A program made the position numbers and the translations under genes. DNA of 6,753 nucleotides, taken from the NCBI GenBank assembly GCA_012514545.1, contig JAAZAC010000260.1, forward strand, positions 1 to 6,753. The letters run 5' to 3'. A model generated the notes under the pieces. It saw only the letters and a list, made by a program, of their open reading frames with translations, was not told the DNA's origin and did not search any database. Origin of the DNA: Actinomycetales bacterium (GTDB lineage: Bacteria > Actinomycetota > Actinomycetes > Actinomycetales > Cellulomonadaceae). This document shows positions 1-6,753 of this stretch, one piece after another (position 1 is the first letter of the stretch; each line of letters starts with the position of its first letter).

Positions 1-776
1 ACCGCCGCGTCCGGGATCGGCACGAGCCGCACGGTCGCCGACAGGACGGTGACGAGCGTGCCCTCGGTGCCGACGAGCATCCGCGCGAGGTCGGTGCCCC
101 GCTCCGGCAGCAGGTGCTCGAGCGAGTAGCCCGACACCTGGCGCGAGAACCGGCCGAGCTCGGTGCGCACGAGCGCGAGGTTGGCGGCGACGAGGTCCGC
201 CAGGCCGGGTACGGGAGCCAGCGCGCCGTCGCCGCGCGTGGCGGTGAACCGGCGGCCCTGCCCGTCGACCACGTCGAGGGACACGACGTTGTCCGCGGTG
301 CGGCCGTACGCGACCGCGCGCGGGCCGCACGCGTTGTTGCCGATCATCCCGCCGAGCGTCGCGCGGTTCTGGGTCGACGGGTCGGGGCCGAACCGCAGCC
401 CGTACGGCGCGGCCGCCTGCTGCAGCGCGCTCATCACCACGCCGGGCTGCACGACGGCGGTGCGCGCCTCCGGGTCGATCTCGCCGATGGCGGTCAGGTA
501 CCGGGAGGTGTCGACGACGATGCCCGGCCCGATCGCGTTGCCCGCGACCGAGGTGCCCGCCCCGCGCAGGGTCAGCGGCGTGCCCGTGGCGCGCGCGACC
601 TCGTGCACCGCGAGCAGGTCGTCCGTGTCCCGCGGCGCCACGACCACCCGGGGCACCACGCGGTAGTTCGACGCGTCGGTGCTGTACTCCGCGCGCACCC
701 GCGTCGACGTGCCCACCTCGCCCCGCACCGCGGCGCGGAGCTCGCGGACCAGGTCGACGGCGGTGGTGGTGGCCAC
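1..776 (-). CDS. FAD-binding oxidase, GlcD / D-lactate dehydrogenase type (3'-truncated by window edge)
   Basis: Only the first 258 residues are inside the window; the gene continues past position 1. The visible part is the FAD-binding (PCMH-type) domain of an FAD-linked 2-hydroxyacid oxidase. Motifs seen are RGAGTSVAGN (residues 71-80), a pyrophosphate-binding loop; FGPDPSTQNRATLGG (129-143); GNNACGP (146-152); and VSGYSLEHLLPE (about 204-215), leading into the LVGTEGTL segment that begins the C-terminal oxidase domain. This pattern is typical of the long (about 900-1000 aa) actinobacterial fusions with a C-terminal Fe-S/CCG region that oxidise D-lactate, glycolate or D-2-hydroxyglutarate and pass electrons to the respiratory chain. 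The Fe-S part cannot be seen here, so the substrate is open. I chose the GTG at 774-776 because the conserved frame starts there and AGGAT lies 7 nt upstream. An overlapping ATG at 784 is in another frame. osmC lies 119 bp upstream on the same strand; the structured gap suggests separate control. Confidence 0.88.
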   Translation of the reverse strand, partial: MATTTAVDLVRELRAAVRGEVGTSTRVRAEYSTDASNYRVVPRVVVAPRDTDDLLAVHEVARATGTPLTLRGAGTSVAGNAIGPGIVVDTSRYLTAIGEIDPEARTAVVQPGVVMSALQQAAAPYGLRFGPDPSTQNRATLGGMIGNNACGPRAVAYGRTADNVVSLDVVDGQGRRFTATRGDGALAPVPGLADLVAANLALVRTELGRFSRQVSGYSLEHLLPERGTDLARMLVGTEGTLVTVLSATVRLVPIPDAA

Positions 777-787
777 GCGCGCATCCT

Positions 788-803
788 GCCACGCGCGCGT
801 GGC
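788..803. promoter_or_regulatory. Perfect 16-bp palindrome before the oxidase start
   Basis: GCCACGCGCGCGTGGC is a perfect palindrome ending 11 bp upstream of the GTG start of the oxidase and abutting its Shine-Dalgarno sequence. Its left 11 bases (788-798) recur as a direct repeat at 772-782, which covers the start codon. The position suits either an operator for a local regulator or an mRNA hairpin that hides the ribosome site. GC-rich DNA yields such palindromes by chance fairly often, so the functional call is inference. Confidence 0.3.
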
Positions 804-811
804 GGCGTCGG

Positions 812-842
812 GGTGACCTGCGTCCCGTCCGCCCAGGTGACC
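812..842. promoter_or_regulatory. Imperfect dyad between osmC and the oxidase
   Basis: GGTGACCTG (812-820) and CAGGTGACC (834-842) are inverted arms matching at 8 of 9 positions around a 13-bp spacer. The heptamer GGTGACC is also a direct repeat with a 24-bp period. The element lies 36 bp upstream of the oxidase GTG and 53 bp downstream of the osmC stop. It could be an operator for the oxidase or a weak stem at the end of the osmC transcript. No T-tract follows on the minus strand, so an intrinsic terminator is less likely. Confidence 0.3.
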
Positions 843-860
843 AGCAGGCGGACGCGGGGC

Positions 861-911
861 GTCAGGCGAGCGCCGCGGTCAGGCGAGCGCCGCGGTCAGG
901 CGAGCGCCGCG
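861..911. repeat. 3 x 17-bp perfect tandem repeat at the osmC 3' end
   Basis: The unit GTCAGGCGAGCGCCGCG occurs three times without a mismatch at 861-877, 878-894 and 895-911. Read on the minus strand, each unit contains the last codons of osmC (Ala-Ala-Leu-Ala) plus its TGA stop. The copy at 895-911 is the functional gene end, and the other two lie just downstream of the stop. Because 17 is not a multiple of 3, the three TGA triplets (896-898, 879-881, 862-864) fall in three different frames. The likely origin is slippage or tandem duplication of the gene terminus. Confidence 0.95.
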
Positions 912-1330
912 TCCAGGGCGATCGGCACCCGCAGCGCCTTGCTCACCGGGCAGGTCGCCTTCGCCTCCTCGGCGACGCGGCGGAACGTGGCGTCGTCCAC
1001 CTCCGGGACAGCGCCGCGCACGCGCATGCGGATGCCCGGGATGCGGAAGCCGCCCTCCGGGTCGGGGCCGAAGTCGACCTCCACCGTCACGTCGAGGCTC
1101 GTCGGCGTCCCGCCGGCCTGCCCGAGGAGCCCCGAGAACTGCATCGCGTAGCACGAGGCCAGCGCCCCCGCGATGAGCTCCTCCGGGCTGGTGGTGGCGT
1201 CGGCGTCCTCGGCGGCACGCTTGGGGAAGGACACCGGGAAGGTGCCGACCCCGGAGCTGGCCAGCGTCACCTCGCCGCTGCCCTCCGAGACCGAGCCGGA
1301 CCAGGTGGTACGTGCGGAACGCGTGGCCAT
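896..1330 (-). CDS. osmC: OsmC family peroxiredoxin (organic hydroperoxide reductase)
   Basis: A 144-aa cytoplasmic protein that reduces organic (and to a lesser degree inorganic) hydroperoxides with a redox-active cysteine pair, normally working as a homodimer. Family signatures are complete: SPEELIAGALASC (48-60) carries the conserved Glu and the peroxidatic Cys60, and ATCPVSKAL (125-133) carries the resolving Cys127. The GGTPTSLDVTVEV block (73-85) and overall length match the E. coli OsmC branch rather than Ohr. The ATG at 1328-1330 is supported by a GGAGGT Shine-Dalgarno at 1340-1335, 4 nt away. The gene is divergent from pcm with 77 bp between start codons. The 3' end is embedded in a 17-bp tandem repeat. 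Regulation by osmotic or oxidative stress is known for the family but cannot be read from this sequence. Confidence 0.95.
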   Translation of the reverse strand: MATRSARTTWSGSVSEGSGEVTLASSGVGTFPVSFPKRAAEDADATTSPEELIAGALASCYAMQFSGLLGQAGGTPTSLDVTVEVDFGPDPEGGFRIPGIRMRVRGAVPEVDDATFRRVAEEAKATCPVSKALRVPIALDAALA

Positions 1331-1349
1331 CGGGACCTCCGTCGGTGAG

Positions 1350-1355
1350 ACAGTA
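1350..1355 (-). promoter_or_regulatory. Candidate -10 element for osmC
   Basis: On the minus strand the hexamer TACTGT fits the actinobacterial TANNNT -10 pattern. It would place the transcript start near 1343, giving a leader of about 13 nt that just contains the GGAGGT ribosome site. No convincing -35 is seen; CGGGTT stands 17 bp upstream and is a poor match. A short inverted repeat TACGG (1354-1358) / CCGTA (1368-1372) overlaps this hexamer and could be an operator. Predicted from position and consensus only. Confidence 0.3.
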
Positions 1356-1407
1356 CGGACGGCTCGACCGTAACCCGGGGTCGCGGCGGCAGCACACGGA
1401 GGTGGAC

Positions 1408-1968
1408 ATGGGCGACCGTGTGGACGAGGCCTTCGCCGCCCACCCCCGGACCGGCTTCCTGCCCGAGCGGCAGCGGCGGTTCGCGGACCGGGACGCCCCG
1501 CTGCCCATCGGGCACGGCCAGACGAACTCGCAGCCGAGCACCGTCGCCCGGATGCTCCGGCTGCTCGAGGTGCCCGTGGGCGCGAAGGTGCTGGACGTCG
1601 GCGCGGGCTCGGGCTGGACGACGGCGCTGCTCGCCCACCTCGTCGGGCCGACCGGCTCCGTGGTCGGGGTGGAGCTCGAGCCGGAGCTCGCCGCCTGGGG
1701 CGCCGCGAACCTCGCCGCGACCGGGCAGCCGTGGGCGCGCATCGTCCCGGCCGTGCCGGGCGTGCTCGGCCTGCCCGACGAGGCGCCGTTCGACCGGATC
1801 CTCGTGTCCGCCGAGGCGCCGGTGCTGCCCCGCGCCCTCGTCGAGCAGCTCGCCGACGGCGGCCGCATCGTCGTGCCGGTGGCCCGCGGCCTCGAGGTGG
1901 GCCGCCGGACCGGCGACGACCTCGCGGTCACGCGGTTCGAGGGCTACCGGTTCGTGCCACTGCGCTGA
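1408..1968 (+). CDS. pcm: Protein-L-isoaspartate O-methyltransferase family protein (short form)
   Basis: A 186-aa class I SAM-dependent methyltransferase that should methylate isoaspartyl residues in aged proteins, starting their repair to normal aspartate. The PIMT signature PIGHGQTNSQPSTVARML (33-50) includes the Ser-Gln-Pro active-site segment. SAM motif I is VLDVGAGSGWTTALLA (61-76), with an acidic post-I residue at Glu89. FDRILVSA (128-135) and LVEQLADGGRIVVPV (144-158) match later family blocks. It is shorter than the usual 205-220 aa: the stretch between Gly83 and Phe128 is compressed and the C-terminus ends soon after the last strand. The frame is open back to an ATG at 1312, but I chose 1408 because GGAGGT lies at 1398-1403 with 4-nt spacing and the family match begins there; the earlier ATG would overlap osmC. 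Substrate specificity within the PIMT-like group remains somewhat uncertain. Confidence 0.87.
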   Translation: MGDRVDEAFAAHPRTGFLPERQRRFADRDAPLPIGHGQTNSQPSTVARMLRLLEVPVGAKVLDVGAGSGWTTALLAHLVGPTGSVVGVELEPELAAWGAANLAATGQPWARIVPAVPGVLGLPDEAPFDRILVSAEAPVLPRALVEQLADGGRIVVPVARGLEVGRRTGDDLAVTRFEGYRFVPLR

Positions 1969-1981
1969 CGCGGCCCGCGCT

Positions 1982-2086
1982 GAACCTCGAGTGGAGCACG
2001 GTGGCGGGGAAACCGCTCGAGTGGAGCACCGTGACGCCACGGTGCTCCACTCGGGAGGGGTGGGACGCGGGGAGGCGAACCTCGAG
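1982..2086. repeat. REP-like repeat cluster between convergent genes
   Basis: Two direct copies, CTCGAGTGGAGCACGGTG (1986-2003) and CTCGAGTGGAGCACCGTG (2016-2033), differ at one base. A third copy in inverse orientation, CACGGTGCTCCACTCG, lies at 2038-2053. A further 10-bp direct repeat, GAACCTCGAG, brackets the cluster at 1982-1991 and 2077-2086. Direct and inverted copies of one short unit in a gap between converging genes are typical of REP/BIME-type elements. Whether it is dispersed elsewhere in this genome cannot be seen here. Confidence 0.75.
2018..2053. terminator. 16-bp perfect hairpin, probable terminator of pcm
   Basis: Bases 2018-2033 and 2038-2053 are perfect reverse complements with a 4-nt loop (ACGC), so a 16-bp stem can form on either strand. 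It begins 49 bp after the pcm stop. No U-run follows, which is usual for actinobacterial hairpin terminators. The copy at 1988-2003 can pair with the same right arm at 15 of 16 positions, giving an alternative stem. The hairpin belongs to the surrounding REP-like repeat cluster. Confidence 0.6.
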
Positions 2087-2091
2087 GACGG

Positions 2092-2136
2092 CCGAGGGGC
2101 CCGGCCCCGCGCCGCGCGCGGGACCGGGCCCCTCGG
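2092..2136 (-). terminator. Strong GC hairpin downstream of ppdK
   Basis: CCGAGGGGCCCGG (2092-2104) pairs perfectly with CCGGGCCCCTCGG (2124-2136). Inside that, after one C/A mismatch, a further 6 bp pair (2106-2111 with 2117-2122) around a 5-nt loop. The stem starts 18 bp beyond the ppdK stop on the minus strand, the expected place for its terminator. No U-tract follows. It could also stop readthrough from pcm. Confidence 0.65.
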
Positions 2137-2154
2137 GTCGGACCTGGGTCCGGG

Positions 2155-4878
<2,724 letters not shown>

Positions 4879-5140
4879 TGTGTGCCTCTCTACCTTGACG
4901 CCGCGCCTCGTTGCCGACGTCTCGCCGCCATTAGCCTGCGGGAACCCGCCCCATCTTCCGGGGGACCTTGGGCCCTGCGGAAGCCCCTCCGACCGGCGCG
5001 TCGCCGGCCGCCGCACGCGGCGCCGTCGGACCGCCCGGATGGTGGGACGCCCGGCCCCGGGCGGTCCGGGGCCGAAGGTCACATCTTCGCGCAGGAACCC
5101 CGCCATAGCGTGGCAGGGACAACGAGGTCCCGACGCACGC
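4879..5140. promoter_or_regulatory. Divergent control region of ppdK and hppA
   Basis: These 262 non-coding bases must hold the promoters of both genes. Three inverted repeats are visible. GCGGG-AA-CCCGC lies at 4938-4949, beside TAATGG (4933-4928, minus strand), a weak -10 candidate for ppdK. CTTCCG / CGGAAG lies at 4955-4960 and 4978-4983. A perfect 12-bp pair, CGGACCGCCCGG / CCGGGCGGTCCG, lies at 5027-5038 and 5057-5068 with an 18-bp spacer. Since the genes diverge, these are more likely operators, or leader structures of a long ppdK transcript, than terminators. No known regulator site or riboswitch was recognised. Confidence 0.5.
5106..5111 (+). promoter_or_regulatory. Candidate -10 element for hppA
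   Basis: TAGCGT fits the actinobacterial TANNNT pattern and sits between short inverted arms GCCA (5102-5105) and TGGC (5111-5114). It would start the transcript near 5118, just ahead of GAGGT at 5124-5128, the best ribosome-site candidate. No good -35 is present. Predicted from consensus and position only. Confidence 0.28.
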
Positions 5141-6753
5141 ATGGGGTTGATCGTGAGCACATCGTCCGAAGGGCGCGCCGTGGCCGGCGTGTCGCCCAGC
5201 ACCGTCCGCACGCCCGGGAAGCGGCTCCGCCGCACGGGGCTGGCCGCTCTGGTCGGTCTCGGCGGCCTGACGCTCGCCGGCTGCTCGTCCGAGGCGTCCT
5301 CCGGGGGCTCCGGCTCCCACGGCGGCGAGGTGAACCTCCAGGTTCCCAGCCTCGCCGACGTCGCCGTCGTCGGCGGTGGCGCCGGCTCCGGCCGGATGCT
5401 CCTGCTCGTCGGGCTCGTCGTCTGCGCGATGGGCCTCGGGTTCGGCTACCTCGTGTACCACCAGCTGAAGAAGCTCCCGGTGCACCCGTCGATGCGCGAC
5501 GTCGCCGAGCTCATCTTCACCACCTGCAAGGCGTACCTGCTCAAGCAGGGCCGGTTCCTCATGGTCCTGTGGGCGTTCATCGCCGCGGTGATCGTCGTCT
5601 ACTACGGGTTCCTCGTGGACCTGCCGTGGGGCAAGGTCGCGATCGTCATCGCGTTCAGCCTCGTCGGCATGGCGGGCTCCTACTCGGTGGCCTGGTTCGG
5701 CATCCGGGTCAACACGTTCGCCAACGCGCGCACGGCCTTCGCCTCGCTCGAGGGCAAGCCGCTCCCCGTGCACCGCATCCCGATGAAGTCGGGCATGTCG
5801 ATCGGCATGGTGCTCATCAGCCTCGAGCTGCTGACCATGCTCGTCATCCTGCTGTTCCTGCCCGGTGACATCGCCGGCGCCTGCTTCATCGGCTTCGCGA
5901 TCGGCGAGTCCCTCGGCGCCGCGGCGCTGCGCATCGCGGGCGGCATCTTCACGAAGATCGCGGACATCGGCTCCGACCTCATGAAGATCGCCTTCAAGAT
6001 CAAGGAGGACGACGCCCGCAACCCCGGCGTCATCGCCGACTGCACCGGCGACAACGCCGGCGACTCGGTCGGCCCGTCGGCCGACGGCTTCGAGACCTAC
6101 GGCGTCACCGGCGTCGCGCTCGTGACCTTCGTGCTGCTGGCGGTGGACTCCCCGGCGATCCAGGCCAGCCTGCTCGTCTGGATCTTCGTGGTCCGCGCGA
6201 TGATGGTCGTCGCGTCCGCGCTCTCCTACCTCGTCAACGACGCCTGGGCCCGGGCCCGCTACGCCGACGCCGAGCGGTTCGACTTCGAGACCCCGCTGAC
6301 GTCGCTCGTCTGGATCACCTCGCTCGTGTCCATCGCGGGCACGTTCGCGATGACCTACGTCGTCCTCGGCGAGATCGGCGACGGCTCCCTGTGGTGGAAG
6401 CTGTCGGCGATCATCTCCTGCGGCACGATCGCGGGCGCGCTCATCCCCGAGCTGGTCAAGGCCTTCACCTCGACCAAGAGCCGGCACACGCAGGAGGTCG
6501 TCAAGAGCACGCGCCAGGGCGGCGCCTCGCTCAACATCCTGTCCGGCCTCGTGGCGGGCAACTTCTCCGGCTACTGGCTGGGCATCGCCATCGTCGGCCT
6601 CATGGGCGGCGCGTTCCTCATCAGCGAGCAGGGCCTGGCGGAGTTCATGCTCGCCCCGCCCGTCTTCGCCTTCGGCCTCGTGGCGTTCGGGTTCCTGTCC
6701 ATGGGCCCGGTGACGATCGCCGTCGACTCCTACGGCCCGGTCACCGACAACGC
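5141..6753 (+). CDS. hppA: Membrane proton-translocating pyrophosphatase, divergent type, with lipobox-like N-terminus (3'-truncated)
   Basis: The first 537 codons of an integral membrane pump that hydrolyses PPi and exports H+ are present; the remainder lies beyond the right edge. Core motifs are GGIFTKIADIGSDL (267-280), EDDARNPGVIAD (289-300), the DCTGDNAGD acidic cluster (Asp300, Asp304, Asp308) that binds Mg-PPi, and VDSYGPVTDN (528-537). Hydrophobic helices lie near 86-105, 138-158, 164-187, 218-240, 322-336, 342-364, 386-407, 418-437, 466-494 and 503-525. The sequence between motifs differs from the usual actinobacterial HppA, suggesting the divergent H+-PPase class; the K+-dependence site is outside the window. 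Residues 28-48 form a basic n-region, hydrophobic stretch and LAGC lipobox (Cys48), followed by a Ser/Gly-rich linker before the first helix. The ATG at 5141 has GAGGT 12 nt upstream, a long spacing. In-frame GTG at 5153, with GGGG 6 nt upstream, is an alternative start; both retain the signal sequence. Confidence 0.92.
   Translation, partial: MGLIVSTSSEGRAVAGVSPSTVRTPGKRLRRTGLAALVGLGGLTLAGCSSEASSGGSGSHGGEVNLQVPSLADVAVVGGGAGSGRMLLLVGLVVCAMGLGFGYLVYHQLKKLPVHPSMRDVAELIFTTCKAYLLKQGRFLMVLWAFIAAVIVVYYGFLVDLPWGKVAIVIAFSLVGMAGSYSVAWFGIRVNTFANARTAFASLEGKPLPVHRIPMKSGMSIGMVLISLELLTMLVILLFLPGDIAGACFIGFAIGESLGAAALRIAGGIFTKIADIGSDLMKIAFKIKEDDARNPGVIADCTGDNAGDSVGPSADGFETYGVTGVALVTFVLLAVDSPAIQASLLVWIFVVRAMMVVASALSYLVNDAWARARYADAERFDFETPLTSLVWITSLVSIAGTFAMTYVVLGEIGDGSLWWKLSAIISCGTIAGALIPELVKAFTSTKSRHTQEVVKSTRQGGASLNILSGLVAGNFSGYWLGIAIVGLMGGAFLISEQGLAEFMLAPPVFAFGLVAFGFLSMGPVTIAVDSYGPVTDN

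Noticed and set aside
572..784. 70-codon minus-strand frame starting at an ATG just upstream of the oxidase GTG
   Set aside because: It reads a different frame inside the oxidase and gives an Arg/Trp/Pro-rich peptide without similarity; its ATG overlaps the ribosome site of the real gene.
861..911. Tandem repeat considered as a CRISPR fragment or attachment site
   Set aside because: The copies are directly adjacent without spacers, and they duplicate the osmC terminal codons with no integrase gene nearby.
114..1151. Plus-strand open frame opposite the oxidase and osmC
   Set aside because: It is an Arg/Ala/Val-rich shadow with no domain; the minus-strand frames carry clear FAD-oxidase and OsmC motifs.
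1312..1407. Upstream ATG for pcm at 1312
   Set aside because: It would add 32 residues with no family match and overlap the osmC start; GGAGGT with good spacing points to 1408.
4879..5235. N-terminal extension of ppdK to an upstream ATG at 5235
   Set aside because: The extension has no family similarity, would overlap the hppA start and signal sequence, and the GTG at 4878 has its own ribosome site and a normal PPDK N-terminus.
4931..6487. A 518-codon minus-strand open frame opposite hppA
   Set aside because: It is a low-complexity Asp/Arg/Gly/His-rich translation produced by the opposite strand of a high-GC membrane protein gene; hppA motifs on the plus strand are decisive.

Overview
The window is very GC-rich with strong G/C third-position bias and closely spaced genes using ATG or GTG starts, which indicates a high-GC actinobacterium. 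The membrane pyrophosphatase is of a divergent type that I recall being described from Cellulomonas fimi among others, so a Cellulomonas-like member of the Micrococcales is my best guess. That placement is inference and was not tested by a search.

Layout from left to right: (1) on the minus strand, the N-terminal 258 residues of a GlcD/D-lactate-dehydrogenase-type FAD oxidase, cut by the window edge; (2) on the minus strand, osmC, a peroxiredoxin-like organic hydroperoxide reductase whose last codons are duplicated in a perfect 3 x 17-bp tandem repeat; (3) divergent from osmC on the plus strand, a short protein-L-isoaspartate O-methyltransferase (pcm); (4) a 186-bp convergent gap holding a REP-like family of 16-18-bp repeats with a perfect 16-bp hairpin, then a very strong GC hairpin that probably terminates ppdK; (5) on the minus strand, a complete pyruvate,phosphate dikinase (ppdK, 907 aa); (6) a 262-bp divergent control region; (7) on the plus strand, the first 537 codons of a membrane proton-pumping pyrophosphatase (hppA), running off the right edge.

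Two functional themes are visible. osmC and pcm share a 77-bp divergent promoter region and both deal with molecular damage (organic peroxides and isoaspartyl-damaged proteins). ppdK and hppA share the second divergent region and both turn over pyrophosphate: PPDK makes PPi when it forms PEP from pyruvate, and HppA hydrolyses PPi while pumping protons. The pair therefore looks like a PPi-linked energy module.

The most unusual feature is the N-terminus of the pyrophosphatase. It carries what reads as a lipoprotein signal peptide with an LAGC lipobox ahead of the normal first membrane helix. I found no mobile element, CRISPR array, tRNA or rRNA. The many long open frames antisense to ppdK and hppA are GC-bias shadows.
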